From the NCBI GenBank assembly GCA_947453935.1, contig CANGJU010000008.1:1-49936 (forward strand): a stretch of DNA of 49,936 bases. The letters are read 5' to 3'. Shown piece by piece: positions 15,414-24,852 of the stretch. A program made the position numbers and the translations under genes. Below the pieces are notes generated by a model that saw only the letters and a program-made list of their open reading frames with translations, ran no database searches and had not been told where the DNA came from. The stretch's first letter is position 1, and the number at the start of each line of letters is the position of its first letter. Source of the stretch: Bacteroidota bacterium. GTDB taxonomy: Bacteria; Bacteroidota; Bacteroidia; AKYH767-A; OLB10.

Positions 15414-18400
15414 ATGAAAATGAGTAAGAGTATAGAAAGTGATTTAAAACAACGTATTCTCGTTATTGACGGGGCTATGGGTACAATGATTCAGCGCTAT
15501 AAGCTAGAAGAGGCTGATTACCGAGGCGAGCGATTTGCTAATTGGGCAAGTGATGTTAAGGGCAATAATGAATTGCTGAACTTAACGCGTCCTGATATCA
15601 TCAAAGCAATCCATTTAGATTATTTGAATGCAGGTGCGGATATTATTGAAACTAATACTTTTTCGGCACAGGTAATATCTATGGCCGATTATAACATGGA
15701 AGCTCTTTCTTATGAGTTAAATGTGGAAGCTGCAAAATTAGCAAGACAAGCAGTTGATGAATATTATGCAGCTAACGGTAATGAATATACGAAGTATGTT
15801 GCTGGTGCTATTGGTCCAACTAATCGTACGGCCTCTATTTCGCCGGATGTGAATGATCCAGGCTATCGCGCCGTAACTTTTGATATATTGGTTAATGCTT
15901 ATGCAGAGCAAGTAAAAGGGTTGATAGAAGGTGGTGTTGATTTATTATTGATTGAAACAATATTTGATACGCTGAACGCGAAGGCTGCATTATATGCTAT
16001 TCAACTGGTGCAAGAAGAAAAAGGTGTTGAGTTACCAGTTATGATTTCAGGAACTATCACTGATGCTAGTGGAAGAACTTTAAGCGGACAAACAGTGGAA
16101 GCATTTTTAACTTCGCTTTCTCATGTAAACTTGTTAAGTATCGGATTAAATTGTGCATTGGGTGCAAAAGAAATGCGTCCTTATCTAAAAGAACTTTCTG
16201 ATAAAGCACCATTCTTTATTTCTGCTTATCCTAATGCAGGGCTACCCAATCAGTTTGGTGGCTACGATGAAACGCCGCATGCAATGGGACATCAGATCAT
16301 TGATTTTCTAAACAGCGGATTCTTAAATATAGTTGGTGGATGCTGTGGTACTACTCCAGATCATATTGCTGAAATTGCGCGTATAGCCTCAACCGTTAAG
16401 CCTCGTGTGCGTCCTGAGCGTGACCATTTATTACACCTTAGCGGACTAGAAGCAGTGACGTTGCGACCTGAAAGTAATTTCATGAATGTAGGGGAGCGTA
16501 CAAACGTTACCGGTAGTCGTAAGTTTGCTCGTCTTATTGCTGAAGAAAATTATGAAGAAGCATTATCCATTGCCCGCGATCAGGTAGAAGGAGGAGCGCA
16601 AGCAATTGATGTAAACATGGATGAAGGGATGCTCGATTCTGAAAAGGCAATGGTGAAATTCTTAAATCTGATTGCTGCCGAGCCCGATATTTCAAAGCTT
16701 CCAATTATGATTGACTCTTCGAAGTTTCATGTTATAGAAGCAGGATTGAAATGTGTGCAAGGGAAGAGTATCGTTAATTCCATTTCATTAAAAGAAGGAG
16801 AAGAAATTTTTATTGCGCAAGCAAAAACTATTTTGCGTTATGGCGCTGCCGTTATAGTAATGGCCTTTGATGAAGTGGGTCAGGCAGATTCATTACAACG
16901 CAGAATTGAAATTTGTGAACGAGCGTACCGTATTTTGGTAGATAAAGTAAAATTTCCTCCTCAGGATATCATCTTTGATCCGAATATTTTTCCTGTTGCA
17001 ACAGGAATGGAAGAACATCGTCGTAATGCACTCGATTTTTTCGAAGCTACTGCATGGATAAAAGAGAATTTGCCTTATTCAAAGGTGAGTGGAGGAGTAA
17101 GTAATGTTTCGTTTTCTTTTAGAGGGAATGATCATGTTCGTGAAGCTATTCATGCTGCGTTCTTGTTTCATGCCATCAAACATGGAATGGACATGGGAAT
17201 TGTAAATCCTGGACAATTGCAGGTGTATGACGATATTGATAAAGAACTTTTATTGCGAGTAGAAGATGTGTTATTTGATAGAACAGATGATGCCACTGAA
17301 AACTTAATCAATTATGCTGAGCAAATTAAAGGGGCTGGTAAAAAGGTAGAACGAGAAGTCCTTTGGCGAAACGAAAGTTTAGTAGAGCGAATTAAATATT
17401 CGCTCGTGAAAGGTGTTGTTGATTTTATTGATGCTGATATGGAAGAGGCTCGATTGAAGTATGATAAAGCCTTGCATATTATTGAAGGTCCATTAATGGA
17501 CGGGATGAATGTAGTAGGTGATTTATTCGGCGAAGGAAAAATGTTTTTACCCCAAGTAGTGAAGAGCGCACGTGTGATGAAAAAAGCAGTAGCGTATTTG
17601 TTGCCTTATTTAGAAGCAGAAAAAACGAGTGCAAGTTCAAAGGCAGGAAAAATTTTAATGGCTACTGTGAAAGGGGATGTGCATGATATTGGGAAAAATA
17701 TTGTAGGGGTTGTTATGGCTTGTAATAATTATGATGTGGTTGATATTGGTGTGATGGTTCCGTGTGATAAGATATTAGCAGCAGCTATCGAACATAATGT
17801 TGATGCAATTGGGTTAAGCGGATTAATTACTCCTTCACTCGATGAAATGGTGCATGTAGCAAAAGAGATGGAACGTACAGGAATGAAAATACCATTAATG
17901 ATTGGAGGTGCTACAACATCGAAAGTGCATACTGCTGTTAAAATTGCGCCGCATTACAGTGGACCTGTCGTGCATGTGAATGATGCTTCGCGAAGTGTTC
18001 CTGTATTAGGATCACTTTTATCAAACGATTTAAGAGAAAATTTTATGAAAGGTGTTTCTGATGATTATTCAAGAATCAGAACACAGCATGAAAATGCAAA
18101 TAATCAAAACAAGTTTATTTCGTTACAAGAAGCGCAACAAAACAAAGTCAAGATTGATTGGGAAAAGCAAGTTGTTGTAGCTCCGAAAAAATTAGGAACA
18201 CAGATTTTAGAAAATTATCCGTTGGATAAATTAGTTCCTTATATCGACTGGACACCATTCTTCCATAGCTGGGAGATGAGGGGCTCTTATCCAAAAATTT
18301 TAGAGGATAAAGAAAAAGGTGTTGAAGCAAAAAAATTATTTGATGATGCGCAAGCAATGCTTGATAAAATTATCAATGAAAAATGGTTGCAGGCAAATGC

Positions 18401-19082
18401 GGTGATTGGATTGTTTCCTGCAAATGCTATTGGAGATGATATCGAAGTCTATACAGATGAAAACAGAAATGAACTACTGACTAAATTTCATACGTTACGA
18501 CAGCAGACATTAAAACCAGAAGGTCATCCGAATATTGCATTGAGCGATTATGTTGCTCCAAAGTCTTCTAGTGTGAATGATTATGTAGGCGCATTCGCAC
18601 TTACTGCAGGACAAGGAATTGATAGCAAAGTAGAGGAGTTTGAAAAAAATCATGATGACTACAGCGCAATTATGCTGAAAGCATTGGCAGATCGATTAGC
18701 AGAGGCCTTTGCAGAACATTTACATGAGCGTGTGAGAAAAGAATATTGGGGTTATGCGAGCGAAGAACAGTTTTCTAATCAGGAATTGATACAAGAACAC
18801 TATAAAGGTATCCGACCAGCACCTGGTTATCCTGCTCAACCTGATCATACAGAAAAAAATCAGTTGTTTGAATTATTAAAAGCATCGGATGCAACTGGTA
18901 TTACATTAACAGAAAGTTTAGCGATGTTGCCAACGGCCAGTGTTTGTGGATTGTATATCGGAAATGAAAATGCGCAGTACTTTGGACTAGGGAAAATTAA
19001 TAAAGAGCAGGTGGAGGACTATGCCAAGCGAAAAGGGATGGATACGGAAGTAGTGGCGAAATGGCTTGCTCCAGTATTATAA
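15414..19082 (+). CDS. metH: Cobalamin-dependent methionine synthase (full-length)
   Basis: About 1222 residues, the full multidomain enzyme that transfers a methyl group from methyltetrahydrofolate via cobalamin to homocysteine. Domains in order: homocysteine-binding barrel ([11 protein letters not shown] at the start; zinc cysteines in [10 protein letters not shown] near residue 308 plus an upstream Cys in IGLNCALG); pterin-binding barrel ([14 protein letters not shown] ... [13 protein letters not shown]); cobalamin cap and B12 domain with DVHDIG (His about 756, the axial ligand); and the C-terminal SAM-dependent reactivation domain with [14 protein letters not shown]. The track start is TTG 15411; ATG 15414 or ATG 15420 is more likely. 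It is preceded by a SAM-I riboswitch and terminator, so expression falls when SAM is high. Confidence 0.97.
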   Translation: MKMSKSIESDLKQRILVIDGAMGTMIQRYKLEEADYRGERFANWASDVKGNNELLNLTRPDIIKAIHLDYLNAGADIIETNTFSAQVISMADYNMEALSYELNVEAAKLARQAVDEYYAANGNEYTKYVAGAIGPTNRTASISPDVNDPGYRAVTFDILVNAYAEQVKGLIEGGVDLLLIETIFDTLNAKAALYAIQLVQEEKGVELPVMISGTITDASGRTLSGQTVEAFLTSLSHVNLLSIGLNCALGAKEMRPYLKELSDKAPFFISAYPNAGLPNQFGGYDETPHAMGHQIIDFLNSGFLNIVGGCCGTTPDHIAEIARIASTVKPRVRPERDHLLHLSGLEAVTLRPESNFMNVGERTNVTGSRKFARLIAEENYEEALSIARDQVEGGAQAIDVNMDEGMLDSEKAMVKFLNLIAAEPDISKLPIMIDSSKFHVIEAGLKCVQGKSIVNSISLKEGEEIFIAQAKTILRYGAAVIVMAFDEVGQADSLQRRIEICERAYRILVDKVKFPPQDIIFDPNIFPVATGMEEHRRNALDFFEATAWIKENLPYSKVSGGVSNVSFSFRGNDHVREAIHAAFLFHAIKHGMDMGIVNPGQLQVYDDIDKELLLRVEDVLFDRTDDATENLINYAEQIKGAGKKVEREVLWRNESLVERIKYSLVKGVVDFIDADMEEARLKYDKALHIIEGPLMDGMNVVGDLFGEGKMFLPQVVKSARVMKKAVAYLLPYLEAEKTSASSKAGKILMATVKGDVHDIGKNIVGVVMACNNYDVVDIGVMVPCDKILAAAIEHNVDAIGLSGLITPSLDEMVHVAKEMERTGMKIPLMIGGATTSKVHTAVKIAPHYSGPVVHVNDASRSVPVLGSLLSNDLRENFMKGVSDDYSRIRTQHENANNQNKFISLQEAQQNKVKIDWEKQVVVAPKKLGTQILENYPLDKLVPYIDWTPFFHSWEMRGSYPKILEDKEKGVEAKKLFDDAQAMLDKIINEKWLQANAVIGLFPANAIGDDIEVYTDENRNELLTKFHTLRQQTLKPEGHPNIALSDYVAPKSSSVNDYVGAFALTAGQGIDSKVEEFEKNHDDYSAIMLKALADRLAEAFAEHLHERVRKEYWGYASEEQFSNQELIQEHYKGIRPAPGYPAQPDHTEKNQLFELLKASDATGITLTESLAMLPTASVCGLYIGNENAQYFGLGKINKEQVEDYAKRKGMDTEVVAKWLAPVL

Positions 19083-19101
19083 TTGAAAATTGAGATAAAA
19101 T

Positions 19102-19132
19102 AAAAAAGGTTCGGAATTTCCGAACCTTTTTT
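19102..19132. terminator. Bidirectional terminator between metH and the small lipoprotein gene
   Basis: Perfect stem aaaaaaggttcgg / ccgaacctttttt with a 5-base loop (aattt). It is symmetrical for the two convergent genes. Confidence 0.93.
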
Positions 19133-19153
19133 ATTTATTAGAACTGAATCTAA

Positions 19154-19351
19154 TTAAATACCTGTTGTTGAAGCAGCAGTTTCAGTAGAAGCTGTAGCGT
19201 CAGTAGACTCAGTAGCTGGCATTTCAGTAGCAACTTCTTCAGTAGCAGTTACTTCTTCAGTAGCAGTAGCTTCTTCAGTTTTTGCTCCACCGCAAGATGA
19301 TAATGCAACAACGAAAGTTGCAACAGCAAAGAATGTGAATAATTTTTTCAT
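19154..19351 (-). CDS. Small Ala/Thr/Glu-rich lipoprotein
   Basis: A 65-residue protein with a clear lipoprotein signal (MKKLFTFFAVATFVVALSSC, lipidated Cys20, then GG). The remaining 45 residues are low complexity, mostly A, T, E and S, in imperfect ATEEV units. There is no recognisable domain. It has its own terminator and a divergent promoter region shared with the sigma-factor gene. It could be an abundant envelope lipoprotein; the function is unknown. It is convergent to metH. Confidence 0.8.
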   Translation of the reverse strand: MKKLFTFFAVATFVVALSSCGGAKTEEATATEEVTATEEVATEMPATESTDATASTETAASTTGI

Positions 19352-19566
19352 TTTGTTTGTTTTTGATTTTGGTTAAACTTACTGCTTAATACCCCAATTA
19401 AATTTTAGTAACCCAATTTTTTCTCGATTTTTTGAAATATTTCTTAAATTATTGAAAATCAATATTAAAAATTGAAACTGAATGCGGGTTACTACAAAAT
19501 AATTGCGGACATTTGCTTTTAGTAAGGGTTACCTTTTACAATAAAACGAATTAAAGACAAACCAGC
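19352..19566. promoter_or_regulatory. Divergent intergenic region with repeated GGGTTAC heptamers
   Basis: This 215-bp AT-rich spacer between the small lipoprotein and the sigma-factor gene holds GGGTTAC at 19486-19492 and 19526-19532, exactly 40 bases apart. The inverse GTAACCC is at 19408-19414. These could be recognition sites for a regulator or for the adjacent sigma factor itself. This is an observation only; no standard TAnnTTTG element was found in front of the sigma gene. Confidence 0.35.
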
Positions 19567-20163
19567 ATGAATCAGGTTCAACCTGTTGCCGAAATTCAAG
19601 TATTGGAACTGCTCCAGGCAGGTGATGATAAAACACTTAAACTAGTTTATCGTCAGAATTACCAAACTGTTGTAAGTTTCATTTTAAATAACGGCGGCTC
19701 CCTGCAGGAAGCGAAGGATACTTATCAGGAAACAATTATTGTTTTTTGTGAGAAACTAAAGCAGGATGGATTTGAGTTAAACTGTAGCATTAAAACGTTC
19801 TTGTATTCAATTGGTCGCCGCCTTTGGCTGAAACAGCTAAAACGTAAATCGCGTTTTACAACCGAGGAGTTGAATGATAGTGAAGACTATCTTCCCTTCG
19901 AAGAAGATAAAACCGATGAACGCGAAGAGCAATTCTACGCAATGAATCAAGCTCTTGAACAATTAGGCGAACCGTGTAGATCTATTCTCAAAGACTTTTA
20001 CATCAATGGTAATAGTATGGAAGAGATCACACAGAAGTTTGGATATACAAATGCTGATAATGCAAAGAATCAGAAGTATAAATGTTTGAAAAGGCTCAAG
20101 AAGAGTTTTTTCGAAGTCTTTAATAACGGATTAGTAACCAATGAAGAACTCCAGAGAGATTGA
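19567..20163 (+). CDS. Sigma-70 family (ECF-type) RNA polymerase sigma factor
   Basis: The 198-residue protein has the two-domain ECF layout. Region 2 is at residues about 25-100 (LVYRQNYQTVVSFILNNGG, AKDTYQETIIVFCEKL, IKTFLYSIGRRLWLKQLKRK). A short acidic linker follows (NDSEDYLPFEEDK), then region 4 at about 125-190 (QLGEPCRSILKDFYINGNSMEEITQKFGYTNADNAKNQKYKCLKRLKK), the helix-turn-helix that reads the -35 box. It would redirect RNA polymerase to a stress or envelope regulon. The gene overlaps the next gene by 23 bases. That gene encodes a membrane protein with an anti-sigma-like N-terminus and a periplasmic protease, so the pair probably forms a sensing unit. Confidence 0.92.
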   Translation: MNQVQPVAEIQVLELLQAGDDKTLKLVYRQNYQTVVSFILNNGGSLQEAKDTYQETIIVFCEKLKQDGFELNCSIKTFLYSIGRRLWLKQLKRKSRFTTEELNDSEDYLPFEEDKTDEREEQFYAMNQALEQLGEPCRSILKDFYINGNSMEEITQKFGYTNADNAKNQKYKCLKRLKKSFFEVFNNGLVTNEELQRD

Positions 20164-21241
20164 TGAGATTATTGAAAGGTACTGTTTCGGGGAATTAACT
20201 CCCGAGGAGCTTCGTATTTTTGAGCAGTGGTTAGAAAATGACCCTCAATTATCAGCATCAGTAAATGATTTTTTATCACTTAAAAATGCGTTTGAAAATT
20301 ACCGCGAACGCTTAGCACTAAAAAAGAAAATAGAACGTATTCACGAAGAAGTTGAATATGATTTATTCAATGCACCTGCACCTTTAAAAGTTGTGAAGTC
20401 GGCTAGGGCTTCAAGAGTAATTTTCGGAAAAGAGCGCAGTTATTTTTCAATCGCAGCGGCTATCAGCATCTTCTTATTAAGTGCTGTTTCATTGTCACTA
20501 TGGATATTTGGAAATGGTTCTTCAAAAAATCAAAATGCCTACCGCGAATTACGTCGTGAGGTAGAAAAGATTAAGAAGAATCAGAAAGAAATCATCAAAG
20601 GAATCAATGCCGATGATGTGAAAGGTGATTTAAAACAATTTACAGGAACAGGTTTCGCAATTACAAAGAATGGTTATGTATTAACTAGCTATCACGTTGT
20701 TCAGGATGCTAAACAAATTTATATCAGCAACGAGTCTGTTGGTCAGTTGCAGGCAGAAGTTGTTTATTCTGATAAATCACTTGATTTAGCAATGCTGAAA
20801 GTAAAAGAAGACAGCTTCCCAGGATTTAAAGAAATTCCGTTTGCTCTAAAAAAATCAATATCTGATCCAGGTGAAAAGGTGTTTACACTTGGTTTCCCTC
20901 GCGAAGATTTAGTATTTGGTGATGGATCTATCAGTTCGTACACCGGTTTCGAAGGTGATACAACCGCTTATCAGATAAGTATTCCAGTTAACCCAGGTAA
21001 TTCTGGCGGACCATTATTCGATAATCAGGGTAATTTAATAGGAATTATCAGTGGTAAAAATGAATCAGCAGAAGGTGCTTCCTTTGCTGTTAAGTCTAAA
21101 TGGATAAGCGACTATATCAATTCTAGAAATGATGACAACGCTGTCCTTTTACCAACTAATAAATTATTAATTGGTGTTGATCGAGCAACTCAAATTAAAC
21201 GACTCAAAGAAGTAGTTTTTATGGTCAGAGTTTTCAATTAA
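20141..21241 (+). CDS. Membrane-anchored anti-sigma-like / trypsin-like (S1C, HtrA-type) serine protease fusion
   Basis: 366 residues. Residues 1-75 look like the cytoplasmic part of an anti-sigma factor (IIERYCFGELTPEELRIF, then QWLENDPQ). Residues 101-123 are one transmembrane helix (YFSIAAAISIFLLSAVSLSLWIF). Residues 133-155 are a charged, coiled-coil-like linker. Residues 165-330 are a trypsin-like domain with His185 (TSYHVV), Asp215 (KSLDLAMLK) and Ser288 (NPGNSGGPLF). No PDZ domain follows; the tail is a short conserved-looking segment (QIKRLKEVVFMVRVF). The predicted topology is N-in, with the protease in the periplasm. ATG 20141 lies inside the sigma-factor gene (23-base overlap), implying coupled translation. 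The inferred role is to hold the sigma factor at the membrane and link its release to a periplasmic signal. The protease could act on itself or on another protein. Confidence 0.85.
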   Translation: MKNSREIDEIIERYCFGELTPEELRIFEQWLENDPQLSASVNDFLSLKNAFENYRERLALKKKIERIHEEVEYDLFNAPAPLKVVKSARASRVIFGKERSYFSIAAAISIFLLSAVSLSLWIFGNGSSKNQNAYRELRREVEKIKKNQKEIIKGINADDVKGDLKQFTGTGFAITKNGYVLTSYHVVQDAKQIYISNESVGQLQAEVVYSDKSLDLAMLKVKEDSFPGFKEIPFALKKSISDPGEKVFTLGFPREDLVFGDGSISSYTGFEGDTTAYQISIPVNPGNSGGPLFDNQGNLIGIISGKNESAEGASFAVKSKWISDYINSRNDDNAVLLPTNKLLIGVDRATQIKRLKEVVFMVRVFN

Positions 21242-21262
21242 GAATATCAAAAAAAACATAAT

Positions 21263-21290
21263 AAGCGGGTCTCATAAAGCCCGCTTTTTT
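21263..21290 (+). terminator. Intrinsic terminator of the sigma/protease operon
   Basis: Stem aagcgggt / gcccgctt (one G-U pair) with an 8-base loop is followed by a run of Ts, 21 bases after the protease stop codon. Confidence 0.85.
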
Positions 21291-21329
21291 ATTGCCCTAA
21301 CTTTAACAATTTATATCAAACCCTTTACT

Positions 21330-21337
21330 TAACTTTG
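21330..21337 (+). promoter_or_regulatory. -7 promoter element of the TolC/HlyD operon
   Basis: TAACTTTG matches TAnnTTTG exactly and ends 19 bases before the ATG at 21357. No well-placed TTG is seen upstream. Confidence 0.5.
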
Positions 21338-21356
21338 CGAGCAAATAATTTTAATT

Positions 21357-22790
21357 ATGAATGTTAGTTATCGGTCGTTTTATTTGTTGCTGCTTTTGTT
21401 GCTCCTATATCCGATAAGCGGTTTTTCGCAAAAGCAATGGAGTTTGCAGGAATGTGTCGATTATGCAGTGCAACACAACCTCTCCGTAAAGCAACAGTTT
21501 ATTGCTACGGTATCGCAAGAGAATGCAGTAAATCAAAGTTTCTATTCTTTTTTCCCTACGTTGAATGCATCAGGAAGCGGAAGTTTTAATTGGGGACGAT
21601 CAGTAGATCCTTTTTCTTATCAATTCTATAACACCGAAATTAAATCGATAAATCCATCGTTAAGTTCCAACGTAACCATTTTTAATGGATTTCAATTGCA
21701 AAATACACTCAAACAAAGCAAGCTGAATTTTATGGCAGGTCAAAACGACTTAAAGAAAATTCAAAATGATATTTCGTTGAGTGTCGTTTCTGCATACTTG
21801 CAATTTTTATATACCAAAGAACAACTTAAATTAACACAGGCAAGAGTAAATGAATCTCAACGCCAGCGCGACAGAACAAAAGCTATGACCGATGCTGGTG
21901 TTATGACACAAGGCAATTTACTGGATGCCGAATCGCAATTAGCAAATGAAGAACTAAATAACATAACGGCCGAAAATCAAAATACAATTGCGCGTTTATC
22001 GCTTGCTCAATTACTCGAATTAGATAGTATAGCCAACTTCGATATTGTTACACCGCAAGTAGATATTCCAACGTCGTCGGTATTGAATTCGACGGCAGAT
22101 GAGTTGTTTCAGTTGGCATTATCACACTTACCAGAAATCAAAAGCGCAACATTCAAAGAAGAAAGTGCATTAACATCAGTAAGCATTGCAAGAGGAAGTT
22201 ATATGCCTCGTTTAACAATGTTTGGATCATTGTCGACAGGTTATTCCAGTACTGCTCGTAATGCTAATGGGGAGCCTTTTTTCTTAGGTTATTTCCCAAC
22301 TGGGTATGTTACTACTTCGGGAGAGAATGTTTTAGCGCCAGTGTCTATCACTGATTATGTAAAAACTCCTTTGTCAACGCAATTTGATAACAACATTACC
22401 AAGGCGGTTGGGGTAAGTTTGAGCATCCCCATCTTCAATGGTTTTTCTTCGCGCTATAGAGTTAGTAACGCAAAATTGAATTTGTTATCTGCTGAAACAA
22501 GTTTACAACAATCAAAAAATACAGTTTTTAAAAGTGTGCAACAAGCGGTGACTGATGCAAATGCTGCTCAGAAGAAATTTCAAGCGCTTACCAAAAGTGT
22601 AACCGCGCTTAATGAAGCGTATATGTATGCCGAGAAAAGATATAATGCAGGCTTGACAAGTTCGCTGGAGTTTCTAACGGCTACGAATAACCTAACTCGT
22701 GGTAAGGTAGAGTTGCTACAAGCAAAGTTTGATTTGATATTTAAAATTAAAGTACTTGATTTTTATGCAGGCAATCCGCTTGCATTCTAA
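21357..22790 (+). CDS. TolC-family outer membrane efflux protein
   Basis: 477 residues with a signal peptide (LLLLLLLLYPISGFSQ) followed by WSLQECVDYAVQHNLSVKQQ, the typical opening of TolC-like proteins. The two duplicated outer-membrane efflux repeats are recognisable: KQSKLNFMAGQNDLKKIQNDISLSVVSAYL in the first half and ISIPIFNGF-type text with TEKRYNAGLTSSLEF-like helices in the second (here VSLSIPIFNGF and AEKRYNAGLTSSLEFLTA). It forms a trimeric channel across the outer membrane and periplasm for export. It is the first gene of an apparent operon with a HlyD-type adaptor 12 bases downstream. The pump that would complete the tripartite system is not in the window. Confidence 0.93.
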   Translation: MNVSYRSFYLLLLLLLLYPISGFSQKQWSLQECVDYAVQHNLSVKQQFIATVSQENAVNQSFYSFFPTLNASGSGSFNWGRSVDPFSYQFYNTEIKSINPSLSSNVTIFNGFQLQNTLKQSKLNFMAGQNDLKKIQNDISLSVVSAYLQFLYTKEQLKLTQARVNESQRQRDRTKAMTDAGVMTQGNLLDAESQLANEELNNITAENQNTIARLSLAQLLELDSIANFDIVTPQVDIPTSSVLNSTADELFQLALSHLPEIKSATFKEESALTSVSIARGSYMPRLTMFGSLSTGYSSTARNANGEPFFLGYFPTGYVTTSGENVLAPVSITDYVKTPLSTQFDNNITKAVGVSLSIPIFNGFSSRYRVSNAKLNLLSAETSLQQSKNTVFKSVQQAVTDANAAQKKFQALTKSVTALNEAYMYAEKRYNAGLTSSLEFLTATNNLTRGKVELLQAKFDLIFKIKVLDFYAGNPLAF

Positions 22791-22802
22791 CATATTTATT
22801 GT

Positions 22803-24110
22803 ATGAAAAAGAAAATAGGAATTGCGGTTGTTATAATAATTATTGGACTGGTCATAGCTAAAAAGGCAGGATGGATTGGATCAAACGATGCGACGAAGGT
22901 CAGCGTTGAGTCTGCCGCTAAGCGTGATATCGTAGAAACGGTTTCTGCAAGCGGAAAAGTACAGCCTGAAAAAGAAATTAAAATTACAGCCGATGTATCT
23001 GGTGAGATAGTAGAGCTTTATGTGAAAGAAGGTGATGTTGTAAAAAAAGGAACCTTGCTTTGTAAAATAAATCCTGAAATTTATTTATCAAGTTTAGATC
23101 GAGCTCAAGCAGCCGTTAATGGATCGGTAGCAAATTTATCAAGTAGTAAATCACGATTAGCACAAGCCGAATCGCAATTGCAAAAAGCAGAGTTAACATT
23201 TAATCGTAATAAAAAATTATACGATGATAAAGTAATTTCTTCTCAAGATTTCGAATCAATCAAGTCGGCATATGAAGTTGCTAAAGCAGAAGTAGATGCA
23301 GCACGAATGGCGATTGCTTCATCTGAATTTACAATCAAAAGCTCACAAGCGAGTTTGAAAGAATCTAAAGAGAACTTAAACAAAACAAATATCTATGCTC
23401 CGGTTGATGGAACAGTTTCTAAGTTGAGTAAGGAAAAAGGAGAGCGTGTTGTAGGAACAAATATGATGGAAGGAACTGAGATCATGCGTTTGGCAAACCT
23501 AAATGAAATGGAAGTGAGTGTTGATGTAAGTGAAAGTGATATCGTACGCGTTTCAAGAGGAGATACTGCCGAAATAGAAATTGATGCATATCTTGGAAGG
23601 AAGTTCAAAGGAGTAGTAACTGAAGTTGCTAATTCTGCCTCTGTATCTGGTGTTCAATCTACCGATCAGGTAACAAATTATACTGTTAAAGCAAGAATTT
23701 TACGTGAGTCGTATCAGGATTTGTTAGAGGGTAAGTCCATCGACTTTAGTCCGTTTCGCCCTGGAATGTCAACTACAATTGATATTATCACTAATCGTGT
23801 TGCAAGTGTTTTATCTGTTCCAATTGCAGCTGTTACCACACGCGATACATTAAAATCTGACAGCAAAAAAGTTGCTGAAGTCTCGAATTCAAAAGTGAAA
23901 GAATGTGTATTTGTTGTTGCCGAAGGGAAAGTGAAAATGAAATTTGTAAAAACAGGTATTCAGGATAATATGAATATTCAGATTTTAGAGGGAATAACTG
24001 ATGCAGATCAAGTGGTAACATCTCCTTTCAGAGCAATTTCGAAATCATTGAAAGAAGGAGATGTTGTTAAGGTTGTACCTAAAGAAGAGCTTTTTGCTAC
24101 CGAAGAATAA
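22803..24110 (+). CDS. HlyD/MacA-family periplasmic adaptor subunit
   Basis: 435 residues: a short cytoplasmic N-terminus, one membrane helix (IGIAVVIIIIGLVIAKKAG), then a lipoyl/barrel-sandwich half-motif (ASGKVQPEKEIKITADVSGEIVELYV). A long alpha-helical hairpin rich in A, S, K and Q follows (residues about 95-195), then the second half-motif (NIYAPVDGTVSKLSKEKGERV), a beta-barrel domain and a membrane-proximal domain. This is the membrane-fusion adaptor that links an inner-membrane pump to TolC. It follows the tolC-like gene by 12 bases and overlaps tsaB by one base (TAATG). An ABC permease of MacB type would normally follow in related genomes, but is absent here. Confidence 0.92.
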   Translation: MKKKIGIAVVIIIIGLVIAKKAGWIGSNDATKVSVESAAKRDIVETVSASGKVQPEKEIKITADVSGEIVELYVKEGDVVKKGTLLCKINPEIYLSSLDRAQAAVNGSVANLSSSKSRLAQAESQLQKAELTFNRNKKLYDDKVISSQDFESIKSAYEVAKAEVDAARMAIASSEFTIKSSQASLKESKENLNKTNIYAPVDGTVSKLSKEKGERVVGTNMMEGTEIMRLANLNEMEVSVDVSESDIVRVSRGDTAEIEIDAYLGRKFKGVVTEVANSASVSGVQSTDQVTNYTVKARILRESYQDLLEGKSIDFSPFRPGMSTTIDIITNRVASVLSVPIAAVTTRDTLKSDSKKVAEVSNSKVKECVFVVAEGKVKMKFVKTGIQDNMNIQILEGITDADQVVTSPFRAISKSLKEGDVVKVVPKEELFATEE

Positions 24111-24790
24111 TGATTTTACATATTGAAACAGCAACCGATATTTGTTCTGTTGTTTTAGCAGACAATGGATTTATTGTTGCCGAGAAAACATCTGAACCTA
24201 TTCGCGATCACGCTTCTTCACTTGCTGTTTACATTGATGAAATTTTAAAGGAAAGCGGAGTAAAGCCTTTCGATCTTAAAGCAGTTGCTGTAAGCAAAGG
24301 GCCAGGAAGCTATACCGGATTACGTATTGGAGTTTCAACAGCAAAAGGATTATGTTATGCATTGAATATTCCACTTATTGCCATTGCAACTACCAAGTCG
24401 ATGGCTCAACTCTTTTATTTGAATAATCCTGATTATAACGGCTATGTAGTACCGCTTTTGGATGCTCGACGTATGGAGGTGTATGGAGCAGTTTATAATG
24501 CACAATTAGATGAAGTTAATCCGATAGTGGCAGAAATTTTACATACAGATAGTTTTTCATTTCAGTCAGCATTAAACTATACGCTAGTTGGAAGTGGAGC
24601 TGCTAAGTCGAAAACTTTTTTTGAAAGTAAATCGAATGTTGTCGTTGATGAGGCCTTTTCAGTTTCAGCTATTGGCTTGGTAAAACCAGCATTAAAAGCA
24701 TATCAGGAAAAGGCATTTGAAGATGTTGCTTACTTTGAACCTTTTTACTTAAAAGATTTTGTAAGTCCGCATTTTAAATCGGAAAACTAA
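24110..24790 (+). CDS. tsaB: tRNA threonylcarbamoyladenosine biosynthesis protein TsaB
   Basis: 226 residues with the ASKHA-fold opening ILHIETATDICSVVLADNG and the signature AVAVSKGPGSYTGLRIGVSTAKGL. TsaB is the non-catalytic partner of TsaD in making t6A at position 37 of ANN-decoding tRNAs in the cytoplasm. The start codon overlaps the stop codon of the adaptor gene by one base, so translation is probably coupled, although the functions are unrelated. Length is normal for the family. Confidence 0.93.
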   Translation: MILHIETATDICSVVLADNGFIVAEKTSEPIRDHASSLAVYIDEILKESGVKPFDLKAVAVSKGPGSYTGLRIGVSTAKGLCYALNIPLIAIATTKSMAQLFYLNNPDYNGYVVPLLDARRMEVYGAVYNAQLDEVNPIVAEILHTDSFSFQSALNYTLVGSGAAKSKTFFESKSNVVVDEAFSVSAIGLVKPALKAYQEKAFEDVAYFEPFYLKDFVSPHFKSEN

Positions 24791-24852
24791 AAAATGTTTG
24801 GGTTGTTGTAAGTTTTAGTATTTTCAAACGACTAATCTGAAAACTAACAGCT

